Of a stretch of DNA of 64,000 nt, positions 11,159 through 28,814 are shown piece by piece (position 1 is the stretch's first letter; each line of letters opens with the position of its first letter). The notes under the pieces were generated by a model. It did not search any database. It was not told where the DNA came from and saw only the letters and a list, made by a program, of their open reading frames with translations. The DNA is from Bufo bufo (taxonomy: Eukaryota; Chordata; Amphibia; Anura; Bufonidae), in contig NC_053392.1 of the NCBI RefSeq assembly GCF_905171765.1, positions 40,313,114-40,377,113 of the forward strand, given 5' to 3'. Both the position numbers and the translations under genes were made by a program.

Positions 11159-12560
11159 ACAAGAATATAACTACTATATTACTGCTCCTATGTACAAGAA
11201 TATAACTACTATAATACTACCTCCTATGTACAAGAATATAACTACTATAATACTGCTCCTATGTACAAGAATATAACTACTATAATACTGCTTCTATGTA
11301 CATGAATATAACTACTATAATACTGCCTCCTATGTATAATAATATAACTACTATAATCCTGCCTCCTATGTACAATAATATAACTATTATAATACTGCCT
11401 CCTATGTACAAGAATATAACTACTATAATACTGCTTCTATGTACATGAATATAACTACTATAATACTGCCTCCTATGTACAAGAATATAACTACTATATT
11501 ACTGCTCCTATGTACAAGAATATAACTACTATAATACTGCTCCTATGTACAAGAATATAACTACTATAATACTGCTCCTATGTACAAGAATATAACTACT
11601 ATAATACTGCTCCTATGTACAAGAATATAACTACTATAATACTGCTCCTATGTACAAGAATATAACTACTATAATACTGCCTCCTATGTACAAGAATATA
11701 ACTACTATAATACTGCTCCTATGTACAAGAATATAACTACTATAATACTGCTCCTATGTACAAGAATATAACTACTATAATACTGCCTCCTATGTACAAG
11801 AATATAACTACTATAATACTGCTCCTATGTACAAGAATATAACTACTATAATACTGCCTCCTATGTACAAGAATATAACTAGTATAATACTGCTCCTATG
11901 TACAGGAATATAACTACTATAATACTGCTCCTATGTACAAGAATATAACTACTATAATACTGCTCCTATGTACAAGAATATAACTACTATAATACTGCTC
12001 CTATGTACAAGAATATAACTACTATAATACTGCTCCTATGTACAAGAATATAACTACTATAATACTGCCTCCTATGTACAAGAATATAACTACTATAATA
12101 CTGCTCCTATGTACAAGAATATAACTACTATAATACTGCCTCCTATGTACAAGAATATAACTACTATAATACTGCTCCTATGTACAAGAATATAACTACT
12201 ATAATACTGCTCCTATGTACAGGAATATAACTACTATAATACTGCTCCTATGTACAAGAATATAACTACTATAATACTGCCTCCTATGTACAAGAATATA
12301 ACTAGTATAATACTGCTCCTATGTACAAGAATATAACTACTATAATACTGCTCCTATGTACAAGAATATAACTACTATAATACTGCTCCTATGTACAAGA
12401 ATATAACTACTATAATACTGCTCCTATGTACAAGAATATAACTACTATAATACTGCCTCCTATGTACAAGAATATAACTAGTATAATACTGCTCCTATGT
12501 ACAGGAATATAACTACTATAATACTGCTCCTATGTACAAGAATATAACTACTATAATACT
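11159..12560. repeat. 35-bp satellite array, right block
   Basis: Continuation of the same 35-bp unit after the LINE. Copies near 11170-11490 carry more substitutions (ctactatatt, tacatgaat, tataataat) than later ones. A multi-unit block with ctagtataatactg and tacaggaat variants recurs near 11880 and 12480, a sign of a weak higher-order repeat. It ends at 12560 against single-copy sequence. Confidence 0.96.
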
Positions 12561-12784
12561 AATCATGAAGGCAGGTATCTGGAATACTGTAAATATCTGG
12601 AGGTCACAGATGATCAGCAGCCTGTATCTCAGGGACTATTTTAGACTTAAGAATTAAGAAAATAAAATGACTGAACATACTTAAATATTATTTTATTATA
12701 AAGTAGACATTAAGCCCGTTACAATAACGGGAGCTCGAACAGTAGTGCATAAATATTAGTAGGAACAGTCTATATTAAATGGCA
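12561..12784. other. Spacer, nothing recognised
   Basis: Mostly AT-rich, with a short GC hairpin (cccgttacaataacggg) near 12715-12732. No frame of note. Confidence 0.5.
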
Positions 12785-13150
12785 AGGGGACGGCTGGCAC
12801 TGACTGGTGGTGCTGAGATTGCTGGCAGTGACTGGTGGCTGAGACTGCTGGCACTGTGACTGGTGGCTGTGACTGGTGGCTGAGACTGCTGGCAGCGACT
12901 GGTGGCTGAGACTGCTGGCAGCGACTGGTGGCTGAGACTGCTGGCAGCGACTGGTGGCTGAGACTGCTGGCAGCGACTGGTGGCTGAGACTGCTGGCAGC
13001 GACTGGTGGCTGAGACTGCTGGCAGCGACTGGTGGCTGAGACTGCGGGCAGCGACTGGTGGCTGAGACTGCTGGCAGCGACTGGTGGCTGAGACTGCTGG
13101 CAGCGACTGGTGGCTGAGACTGTTGGCAGCGACTTATGGCTGTGGCTGAG
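12785..13150. repeat. 26-bp minisatellite
   Basis: About 12 copies of a 26-bp unit, ggcagcgactggtggctgag plus actgct. The first copies (12800-12890) are irregular, the middle ones nearly identical. A reverse-complement stretch of the same unit (ccaccagtctcagccaccag) is at 14471-14490, on the far side of the two fold-back elements. Confidence 0.93.
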
Positions 13151-13179
13151 ACTGCTGGGACTGTGCGGCTCTGTGATGC

Positions 13180-13349
13180 ATGGACAGTAATGGCGGCGCT
13201 CCGACGTGGAGAGCACACCATAACCTGTGAGCGGCGGCAGTGATTGGGCGGCACGCAGGTGCAGGCGACGTGTGGAGCGCCGCACATGCGCAGTTCACAC
13301 ACGCACAGACACGCAGCCCTGAGCACGCACACAGGGCTTTTATTATTAG
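13180..13349. repeat. Single end of a fold-back element, facing right
   Basis: Ends cacagggcttttattatta, the same terminus as the fold-back element at 13387-13944. The inner part shares its ggagcgccg / cccaatcac composition. Read with the neighbour, it is a related second element whose left limit I cannot fix; the 26-bp minisatellite may lie inside it. Confidence 0.65.
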
Positions 13350-13386
13350 AGATAGCTTTTACCATTGATTCCCTCAAACACAATCT

Positions 13387-13944
13387 ATAATAATAAAAGC
13401 CCTGTATGCGTGCTCCGTGTCCGTGCGTGCGTGCCGATAATTAAAGCCGCCCAATCACCGCCGCCTCACACGCAACTGCACCGCCCACACCAGCGCGCCA
13501 ACCAATCACACGGAGAGGGCTCAGCCATCCTTTCCTCTAAAATGAAATGGAACATGGTCAAGATCGTATATTCAGGGAAAAATGAACGATATCCTATTTT
13601 CATGTCATCTTAGCCTCCAGATGGAGCTGTTTCTTTGATAAAGCTGTATATACAGACATCAATGAAACAGCTCTCTCTGGAGGCTAAGATGACATGAAAA
13701 TTGGATATAATTTATATTTCTCTGAATATATGATCTTGACCATGTTCCATTTCATTTTAGAGGAAAGGGTGGCTGAGACCTCGCCGTGTGATGATTGGTC
13801 GGCACGCCGTGCGCGCTGGTGTGGGTGGTGCGGGCGGCGCGTGGAGCGCCGTGGGCTGCTTGGTCGGCGCGCCGCGCATGCTAAGTGTAGAAACCTGCAC
13901 ACACACACAGACACAGCGCATGCACACAGGGCTTTTATTATTAT
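13387..13944. mobile_element. 558-bp palindromic fold-back element
   Basis: The termini are inverted: ataataataaaagccctg at the left and its complement at the right. The arms stay complementary inward through tcctctaaaatgaaatgg (about 13537) and gcctccag/ctggaggc (about 13613 and 13675) to a centre near 13645. Arm length is about 270 bp, with more divergence in the outer GC-rich part. No coding capacity. Such a palindrome would form a long hairpin. Confidence 0.88.
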
Positions 13945-14025
13945 GGATATATTCCCAAATACATTTCATTAGTTATAATGGCTCGTTTTGTCTTGGGAGT
14001 AATCATTAGAAAAAATAAAATGGCT

Positions 14026-14457
14026 GCCGTCCTATTAGTACACACAAAACCTGTCCTAATCACATGGGAGGACATGTTACTTCACAACACTGAGCTAAAG
14101 AGCTGCCTCATCCTCCTCTCTGCTCTGCTTGTCAGTATGCAGCTGATAAAATCTTCAGCTGAATCTCTGTAGGAGTGGAGTTCATGAGGAGACATGAAGT
14201 ACAGAGAGGAGGTGGGGGTAATGAGCAACAGCTCTTGTATGCAGTCTCCATTACCACAGTCTTTCTTGTCCGTCCTCCCTGTACTTCATGTCTCCTCATG
14301 AACTCCATTCCTACAGAGATTCAGCTGAAGATTTTATCAGCTGCATACTGACAAGCAGAGCAGGGAGGAGGATGAGGCAGCTCTTTAGCTCAGTGTTGTG
14401 AAGTAACTTGTCCTCCCATGTGATTAGGACAGGTTTTGTGTGTACTAATAGGACGGC
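14026..14457. mobile_element. 432-bp hairpin element with about 183-bp arms
   Basis: The left arm (14026-14208, starting gccgtcctattagtacac) and right arm (14275-14457) are reverse complements with only a handful of mismatches, including the blocks catgaggagacatgaagtac and cagctgataaaatcttcagc. The loop is about 66 bp. High arm identity points to a recent origin or gene conversion between the arms. Confidence 0.9.
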
Positions 14458-14494
14458 CACCAATCACAGTGCCACCAGTCTCAGCCACCAGTCA

Positions 14495-14725
14495 GTGCGG
14501 GCTTTAGCTCTGCCCCAGCCGTTTTACTGGCTAGGGCAGAGCTAAATCCCGCCCATCAGTGCCGGTGACGTCACCGGGGTTCCTGTCAGCCCCATGGAGA
14601 GCCCCGATACGTCACCGGAACTCCTAAAAATGCATGAACTGCTCCGATGCTCATGTCAGGGGGGCTGCTGGGGTGAAAATGGAGGGATGTCCGGGTTCAG
14701 CTCTGAACCCGGACAACCCCTTTAA
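14495..14725. repeat. Dispersed repeat, also present near 56075-56270
   Basis: The segment with cctaaaaatgc, gatgctcatgtcagggg and 'ggagag..cc' phrases recurs in the same order at 56075-56270. Its tail (gaacccggacaacccctttaa) is a common frog repeat ending. Confidence 0.7.
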
Positions 14726-20338
<5,613 letters not shown>

Positions 20339-20469
20339 TTAAACAGAGAGAGACCTTTGTCCCCGGCCTGGCCTCCTCTATGATGAGATTGTCACAGCAG
20401 TGGGGGGGGGGCCCACTAAAGGCCCTTAGGCCCGCCATCACAGTAATATGGCGGGTGTAATAACAAAGA

Positions 20470-20725
20470 TTGTCAGCTGGATCAACCCCATTAAACATTG
20501 CCTGGTAGGGTTGATCCTGCTGATTAAAATGATACCTGTCTTGTGAAAATCTGGTGTGGTGTTCTCAAGAATTTTTACTTTTAGTGCACCGTGGGGGCGG
20601 GGCCTAGCTTCTGAGTGCACCTCAGCTTTCCAGTGCTGGCCACGCCCCCTGTGCACTGAAGTCCTCATTTACCTAAAGTAACTCCACAACTGATCTTCAC
20701 AAGGCGGGTATCATTTTGATCAGCG
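20470..20725. repeat. Imperfect inverted repeat in PTK2B intron 15
   Basis: aatgatacctgtcttgtgaa near 20527-20546 is complementary, with mismatches, to ttcacaaggcgggtatcatt near 20696-20715. Probably an old MITE; limits uncertain. Confidence 0.5.
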
Positions 20726-20783
20726 CGAAAATGTAGCTTTGCTTGTGTTGGAAAAAATCCTTGCACCGGCCCTGACTCCATCA

Positions 20784-21705
<922 letters not shown>

Positions 21706-21756
21706 CTGCAGACCTCTGCTCTGACTCCTCCGGTATCTCGGCGTATATATCAGACT
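21706..21756 (-). CDS. PTK2B: PTK2B window exon 13: linker with the autophosphorylation tyrosine
   Basis: 51 nt micro-exon, acceptor CCTCCCCCTCCAG, donor GTACGT. Encodes ESDIYAEIPEESEQRSAG across its edges. The YAEI tyrosine codon (21743-21745) corresponds to human Tyr402, the docking site for the Src SH2 domain. Confidence 0.97.
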
Positions 21757-21845
21757 CTGGAGGGGGAGGGGATGATAAATGTAACTGATCAACAATTATA
21801 TGATTATTATTGAACCTCAGGAAGTGGCGGATTTCCAAAACTCAC

Positions 21846-21892
21846 CGAAGCTGCTGCCTTCTTCCAGCCTCGACCTTCTCTCCGGAACGTCC
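21846..21892 (-). CDS. PTK2B: PTK2B window exon 12: FERM-kinase linker
   Basis: 47 nt micro-exon, acceptor TTTCGCAG, donor GTGAGT. Encodes DVPERRSRLEEGSSF with split codons at both ends. The basic RRSR matches the arginine-rich linker of PYK2. Little sequence is conserved here; the phase and position support it. Confidence 0.92.
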
Positions 21893-22055
21893 CTGCGAAA
21901 GAAAACGATAAGCATAAGATGTAAAGAATGCTAAAAATTATCTATCAGTATCTTAAGACATCATTATAATGTTCTGAGCTTTGTTTTCTGACGCACAGCT
22001 CCAAACCCCCTGCTCAGACAATAGAGAGACTGGATGATGAATTCTGACTGCCTGC

Positions 22056-22144
22056 AGCCACCACTAGAGGGAGCTCACTACACACAGTGCTATTATTGAG
22101 TCTAGTCTACAGAACGCTCATGAGCTCCATCTAGTGGTGGCTCC
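22056..22144. repeat. Short inverted repeat, 'ccaccactaga' family
   Basis: agccaccactagagggagct near 22057 is matched in reverse by agctccatctagtggtggct near 22122-22141. A related stretch (agtcaccactaggtggagct) is near 33050. Probably a small dispersed element. Confidence 0.6.
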
Positions 22145-22697
22145 GAAGAAAATCATTTAATTCATTCAATGCAGGGGATTTGTAGCTCTGGATCAGCGCA
22201 TCATTTTGGATCTATTTAGATTAAAAACATATCAAAAACTCCTGCCACTTTCTATTTGTTTGCTTTCAAATACCCAACATTTCCAAAATCTCTGCTTGCT
22301 GCCAGAGAGTGGGAACATTTGTGCTTGCATCCGTCGGTAGAAACCTATTACGCTTCGCAGCTGCAGGTTTGCTACAATTTATCCAGTCTGCACAATCCTC
22401 TGTGAGCTAAACATATTTCCAGCACTGACACAATGTAACAAACTATCAGGACAGGAGAGAGATTTGTGCTGCTGATGCAGACTGGATACTAGAGCGACAG
22501 ACCCTCAGCTGCAAGAAATATTAGGTGTGTAATGGGTCTTAAAAAACAAAAAGAATGCTTTCATTCATTGATAGCAAGCATAGATTTTGAAAATGGCACG
22601 GAAAGGAATACAGAGTTTAATATTAGAAATTAGCTTTACCTTAAAATAAGGATGGGAACTGCTTTAACCTCTACCTGCAAATCTATGTACTAAGACA

Positions 22698-22830
22698 GGG
22701 ATGGCCAACCTGTGGCCCTCCAGCTGTTGCAAAACTACAACTCCCAGCATGCCTGGACAGCCTACAGCAGGGCATGGTGGGAGTTGTAGTTTTACAACAG
22801 CTGGAGGGCCACAGGTTGAGCATCCCTCTA
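22698..22830. mobile_element. Short hAT-like MITE with target duplication
   Basis: ctaagaca occurs on both sides (22690-22697 and 22831-22838), an 8-bp duplication. Between them, gggatggccaacctgtggcc is inverted against ggccacaggttgagcatccc, and the core has caactcccagcatgcctg. Related copies lie at 55019-55165, 55259-55380 and, partly, 57793-57880. Confidence 0.85.
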
Positions 22831-23101
22831 CTAAGACATAATGTTACAGTGAGCGCTCAGCTGTGATTGACAGCCCTAAGTGAAGACAAGGTTTTATTGT
22901 ATTCTTCTGCCACCTAGTGGACAATTTGTGAATTACATACTAAATACAAATTGTTACATTTATTAAAAATGTAATTATATCAAGTTACTGATTGAAAAAA
23001 ATTGTCACAATCCATTGATAGATATGGCGCAGGTATATGGATATGGCATGATTGCGCCATTTTTCTACTGCTTCAGCATTAGGGGTGAAGGATTTACTTA
23101 C

Positions 23102-23141
23102 TGGGTTGGGATTCTAGGCAGACTGATCCGTTTGTCATTTT
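23102..23141 (-). CDS. PTK2B: PTK2B window exon 11: linker micro-exon
   Basis: 40 nt, acceptor TATATCACAG, donor GTAAGT. Encodes NDKRISLPRIPT with split codons at each end, matching the KRxSLPxIP stretch of vertebrate PYK2. The intron upstream of it (23142-26926) is nearly all 33-bp minisatellite. Confidence 0.95.
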
Positions 23142-23404
23142 CTGTGATATAAAATAATATAAAAGTTTCATTAATCATCATAAAATTACACAAGCGATGG
23201 GACAGACTCGTAGTATCGGGCAGTTCTGTCATTACCTGCGGTGCACTATAACTATAGGGGGTGCACTCACACCCTGCTGTCTGGAGAGACCCAGTGGCCC
23301 CTCTACCACATAGGACACCAGTATTATAAGTGACACATTGTAGCTGTGACCTGAAACACTGACATGCAGTGGCCCATGGATAGTTAAACTGTGCCACTGC
23401 TGTC

Positions 23405-26400
23405 ACTTGCTCTATATCCTTAGTGACAGCATGCACCTGTCACTCACTCCATATCATTTGTGAGAACACGCATATGTCACTAACTCTGTATCCTTTGTAA
23501 ACCCATACATTTCCCACTCGCTCCATATCTTTAGTGACAGCATGCATCTGTCACTCTCTCTGTATCTTGAGAGCATGCATCTGTCACTTGTTCTGTATCC
23601 TGAGAGCATGCATCTGTGACTCTCTCTGTATCCTGAGAGCATGCATCTGGCACTCTCTCTGTATCCTCAGAGCATGCATCTGTCACTCTCTCTGTATCTT
23701 GAGAGCATGCATCTGTCACTCGTTCTGTATCCTAAGAGCATGCATCTGTGACTCTCTCTGTATCCTGAGAGCATGCATCTGGCACTCTCTCTGTATCCTG
23801 AGAGCATGCATCTGTCACTCGTTCTGTATCCTGAGAGCATGCATCTGTCACTTGTTCTGTATCCTAAGAGCATGCATCTGTCACTCTCTCTGTATCCTGA
23901 GAGCATGCATCTGTCACTCTCTCTGTATCCTGAGAACATGCATCTGTCACTCTCTCTGTATCCTGAGAGCATGCATCTGTCACTCTCTCTGTATCCTGAG
24001 AACATGCATCTGTCACTCTCTCTGTATCCTGAGAACATGCATCTGTCACTCTCTCTGTATCTCAGTGAGAGTGTGCATCTGTCACTCGTTCTGTATCCTG
24101 AGAGCATGCATCTGTCACTCTCTCTGTATCCTGAGAGCATGCATCTGTCACTCTCTCTGTATCCTGAGAGCATGCATCTGTCACTCTCTCTGTATCCTGA
24201 GAGCATGCATCTGTCACTCGTTCTGTATCCTGAGAGCATGCATCTGTCACTTGTTCTGTATCCTAAGAGCATGCATCTGTCACTCTCTCTGTATCCTGAG
24301 AGCATGCATCTGTCACTCTCTCTGTATCCTGAGAACATGCATCTGTCACTCTCTCTGTATCCTGAGAGCATGCATCTGTCACTCTCTCTGTATCCTGAGA
24401 GCATGCATCTGTCACTCTCTCTGTATCCTGAGAACATGCATCTGTCACTCTCTCTGTATCCTGAGAGCATGCATCTGTCACTCTCTCTGTATCTCAGTGA
24501 GAGTGTGCATCTGTCACTCGTTCTGTATCCTGAGAGCATGCATCTGTCACTCTCTCTGTATCCTGAGAGCATGCATCTGTCACTCTCTCTGTATCTCAGT
24601 GAGAGTGTGCATCTGTCACTTGTTCTGTATCCTGAGAACATGCATCTGTCACTCGTTCTTTATCCTGAGAGCATGCATCTGTTACCCTCTCTGTATCTCA
24701 GTGAGAGTGTGCATCTGTCACTTGTTCTGTATCCTGAGAACATGCATCTGTCACTCGTTCTTTATCCTGAGAGCATGCATCTGTTACCCTCTCTGTATCT
24801 CAGTGAGAGTGTGCATCTGTCACTCTCTCTGTATCCTTTGTAAAACCATACATCTCACACTCGCTCCATATCTTTAGTGACAGCATGCATCTGTCACTCG
24901 TTCTGTATCCTGAGAGCATGCATCTGTCACTCATTCTGTATCCTGAGAGCATGCATCTGTCACTCTCTCTGTATCTTGAGAGCATGCATCTGTCACTCGT
25001 TCTGTATCCTAAGAGCATGCATCTGTGACTCTCTCTGTATCCTGAGAGCATGCATCTGGCACTCTCTCTGTATCCTGAGAGCATGCATCTGTCACTCGTT
25101 CTGTATCCTGAGAGCATGCATCTGTCACTTGTTCTGTATCCTAAGAGCATGCATCTGTCACTCTCTCTGTATCCTGAGAGCATGCATCTGTCACTCTCTC
25201 TGTATCCTGAGAACATGCATCTGTCACTCTCTCTGTATCCTGAGAGCATGCATCTGTCACTCTCTCTGTATCCTGAGAACATGCATCTGTCACTCTCTCT
25301 GTATCCTGAGAACATGCATCTGTCACTCTCTCTGTATCTCAGTGAGAGTGTGCATCTGTCACTCGTTCTGTATCCTGAGAGCATGCATCTGTCACTCTCT
25401 CTGTATCCTGAGAGCATGCATCTGTCACTCTCTCTGTATCCTGAGAGCATGCATCTGTCACTCTCTCTGTATCCTGAGAGCATGCATCTGTCACTCGTTC
25501 TGTATCCTGAGAGCATGCATCTGTCACTTGTTCTGTATCCTAAGAGCATGCATCTGTCACTCTCTCTGTATCCTGAGAGCATGCATCTGTCACTCTCTCT
25601 GTATCCTGAGAACATGCATCTGTCACTCTCTCTGTATCCTGAGAGCATGCATCTGTCACTCTCTCTGTATCCTGAGAGCATGCATCTGTCACTCTCTCTG
25701 TATCCTGAGAACATGCATCTGTCACTCTCTCTGTATCCTGAGAGCATGCATCTGTCACTCTCTCTGTATCTCAGTGAGAGTGTGCATCTGTCACTCGTTC
25801 TGTATCCTGAGAACATGCATCTGTCACTCGTTCTTTATCCTGAGAGCATGCATCTGTTACCCTCTCTGTATCTCAGTGAGAGTGTGCATCTGTCACTCGT
25901 TCTGTATCCTGAGAGCATGCATCTGTCACTCTCTCTGTATCCTGAGAGCATGCATCTGTCACTCTCTCTGTATCTCAGTGAGAGTGTGCATCTGTCACTT
26001 GTTCTGTATCCTGAGAACATGCATCTGTCACTTGTTCTTTATCCTGAGAGCATGCATCTGTTACCCTCTCTGTATCTCAGTGAGAGTGTGCATCTGTCAC
26101 TCTCTCTGTATCCTTTGTAAAACCATACATCTCACACTCGCTCCATATCTTTAGTGACAGCATGCATCTGTCACTCGTTCTGTATCCTGAGAGCATGCAT
26201 CTGTCACTCATTCTGTATCCTGAGAGCATGCATCTGTCACTCTCTCTGTATCCTGAGAGCATGCATCTGTCACTCTCTCTGTATCCTGAGAGCATGCATC
26301 TGTCACTCTCTCTGTATCCTGAGAGCATGCATCTGTCACTCTCTCTGTATCCTGAGAGCATGCATCTGTCACTCTCTCTGTATCCTGAGAGCATGCATCT

Positions 26401-26815
26401 GTCACTCTCTCTGTATCCTGAGAGCATGCATCTGTCACTCTCTCTGTATCCTGAGAGCATGCATCTGTTACTCTCTCTGTATCCTGAGAACATGCATCTG
26501 TCACTCTCTCTGTATCTCAGTGAGAGTGTGCATTTGTCACTTGTTCTGTATCCTAAGAGCATGCATCTGTCACCCTCTCTGTATCTAAGTGAGAGTGTGC
26601 ATCTGTCACTTGTTCTGTATCCTGAGAGCATGCATCTGTCACCCTCTCTGTATCTCAGTGACAGTGTGCATCGGTCACTCCCTCTGTATCCTCAGTGAGA
26701 GGATGTATCTGTCACTCACTCTGTATCCTCAGTGAGAGGATGTATCTGTCACTCACTCTGTATCCTCAGTGAGAGGGTGCATCTGTCACTAGCTCCATAT
26801 CCTTAGTGAGCACAT
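23405..26815. repeat. 33-bp minisatellite filling PTK2B intron 10
   Basis: About 100 copies of a 33-bp unit with the phrases agcatgcatctgtcac and tctctgtatcctgag. Variant units (ctcgttctg, gaacatgc, and the longer ctcagtgagagtgtgcatc) recur in a fixed order: a 1277-bp higher-order block at about 23560-24836 is repeated at 24837-26113, and its start is seen again at 26114. Edges (23405-23530 and 26700-26815) are more diverged. The period is a multiple of three, so frames are open on both strands. Confidence 0.97.
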
Positions 26816-26926
26816 GCACTTTATGGCCCATCATGTGCACTTTGCTAATTGAATGCAAAAGCATTTCCTACAGTATATACCCCAAACCTAACACATCCAC
26901 ACAATAGGCGGAAGTGGAGAGTTCAC

Positions 26927-27044
26927 CTTTCCCGGGATAGAAGATGAAGGATTCCTGACACTCGTTCTGTAGCCGGCAGTACCCATCGACAAGGTCGGCC
27001 ATGTTTTCTGCCACCGCCAACGATGCCGTTTTGATAGCCAGCGG
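26927..27044 (-). CDS. PTK2B: PTK2B window exon 10: FERM F3 C-terminal helix
   Basis: 118 nt, acceptor GATTTTCAG, donor GTGAAC. Encodes PLAIKTASLAVAENMADL, VDGYCRLQN and IFYPGK. AENMADLIDGYCRL is the signature last helix of the PYK2 FERM domain. The donor lies about 110 bp from the minisatellite. Confidence 0.98.
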
Positions 27045-27189
27045 CTGAAAATCACAAAAGATTATTGTATTGTACATTATAGTATTGTAATATTATATGA
27101 TCTAGACCTGCAGATGTCAGAGTATGTATCCTATAGCAATGTTATGTAGTATGTACTTACGTATTCTACGGAACTACAGAGGGGTCACT

Positions 27190-27450
27190 ACAAAATTACT
27201 ACAAATCTGTTGGTTAGTCTGGTGTCCTCAGCTATGCCCTGGTCTTGACGTGAGGTCACATGACACAGAGGAGGACTGGAGTGACCTGAAGAACAACAGG
27301 AGGGGCAGGAGACTTAAATGTCTTGTAAAAAACATGTCTGCTTTCTTTCAAAAACAGTGCCACCCCTGTCCACAGGTTGTGTGTGGTATTGCAGCTCAGC
27401 TGCATGGAGTATGTAACCAGAGAGAGTCAGCGACATCATCAGATCTTCCC
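27190..27450. repeat. Dispersed repeat related to 59222-59412
   Basis: Shares the cacccctgtccacagg / ggtattgcagctcagct phrases with the segment at 59260-59360, where they read cacacctgtccatggg and ggtattgcaactcagct. Located in PTK2B intron 9. Confidence 0.6.
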
Positions 27451-27679
27451 CGATAACCCAATCACCTGATCTGACACCAGCAATACAGAGAGATGACTAT
27501 TCAGTATTCAGTTATACTGCAGGCTGTAAAACGAGATGCGCTTAATTCGTCTTCTAGCCTGTCTGGCCACTAGAGGTCAGCAGACTATGGTAACGGATAG
27601 GCTGCAGAGCACACTGAGAGTTGTATCAGCACATTGGCTGGAGAGGCACAGGGTGTAGACGAATACCAGTAGAGTTTAC

Positions 27680-27781
27680 CTGGGGGGCGCCGGATATCCC
27701 CAGTAATAGCAATGCCCGTCCGTCCTCCAGCAGGGAGCACTTGATAGATTTGATCTGTTTGAACTCGGCGAAGCACGTTGT
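27680..27781 (-). CDS. PTK2B: PTK2B window exon 9: FERM F3
   Basis: 102 nt (34 codons, phase 0 at both ends), acceptor GTCTCTGCAG, donor GTAAAC. Encodes TTCFAEFKQIKSIKCSLL and ALLLLGISGAPQ, strands of the F3 PH-like lobe. Confidence 0.97.
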
Positions 27782-27930
27782 CTGCAGAGACAGAGAAGAG
27801 TCAATGGATGCATCACACCAAGCACAATATCCAAGAAGGATTCATATAGTCAACCTCCTGGGAGAAAGGGTTAATAGGTAATAAGTCAATGAATGCACCT
27901 TCTATGGCAGAGAAGTTCCAAAAACAGAGT

Positions 27931-28299
27931 TAGGGCTTGTTCACATGACCGTGTGCTGCCCGTGCTGTGGACCGCAAATTGTGGTCCGCAATGCACGGGC
28001 GCCGACTGTGAGGCAGCCGCATGCGGATCGCAGACCTATTCCCTTGAATGGGTCCACCATCCGTCCGTTCCTCAAAAAGATAGAGCAAGTTCTATCTTTT
28101 TGCGGAACGGAAGCACGGAATGGAACACCACAGAAGCACTCCGTGGGGTTCCGTTCCCTACGTCCGTTCCGCATTTCCGCACCCATTTAAGTCAATGGGT
28201 CCGCATCCGTGATGCGGAATGCACACGGAACGGTGCCTGTGTATTGCAGATCCGCATATACGGCGACGGGACACCTACGGTCGTCTGAATGGGCCCTTA
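27931..28299. mobile_element. Inverted-repeat MITE, 'cggaacgg' family, copy 1
   Basis: Starts tagggcttgttcacatgacc and ends ggtcgtctgaatgggccct, which are mutually inverted. Interior rich in tgcggaa/ttccgca words. Directly abuts copy 2. Confidence 0.75.
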
Positions 28300-28814
28300 G
28301 GGTTCATGCACACGACCGTTGTTGTTTTGCGGTCCGTTTTTTACGGATTCGTTGTTCCGTATCTTGGGGGGGGGGGTTCTGTTTTGAGTCCACATCCGTT
28401 CCGTTATGCCACAAAACTTACCCGAATGGTTTCCGCATGTGTTCCGTTTTTTGCGGATCGTATACGGACAAAAGAATTAGGCAATAAAGAGTTACAAAAA
28501 AGCACATGACTGATGTGGGCCTGGCCTAAGAATCCACAGCAGGGATACGCAAAAAACGGATGAAATACGGTGGCGTTCCGTAATTTTTTGCGGACCCATT
28601 GACTTTAATGGAGCCACGGACCGTGATTTGCGGACAATAATAGGACATGCACCACTTTTTTCCGGAACGGCCATGCGGACATACGGAAACGGAATGCACA
28701 CGGCGTGGTTTCAGTTTTTTTTGCGGACCCATTGAAGTGAATGGTTTCGCATAAGGTCCGCAAAAAAAACGGAATGGACACAGAAAGAAAATACGTTCGT
28801 GTGCATGAGCCCTT
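28300..28814. mobile_element. Inverted-repeat MITE, 'cggaacgg' family, copy 2
   Basis: Termini ggttcatgcacacgacc and gttcgtgtgcatgagccc are inverted. The interior has repeated tgcggacccattgaagtgaa and ggacaataataggacatg phrases. A very common frog repeat type; no coding capacity. Confidence 0.8.

Noticed and set aside
8626..12560. CRISPR-like regular array
   Set aside because: Units are contiguous copies without unique spacers; this is a satellite in a vertebrate genome.
12770..13383. Ser/Gln-rich frames of 171 and 202 codons
   Set aside because: Explained by the 26-bp minisatellite and the adjoining fold-back end.
23534..26588. Open frames of 447, 425, 356, 338 and 324 codons on both strands
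   Set aside because: All lie in the 33-bp minisatellite; the 11-codon repeat is a consequence of the unit length and absence of stops, and the frames are open on both strands at once.
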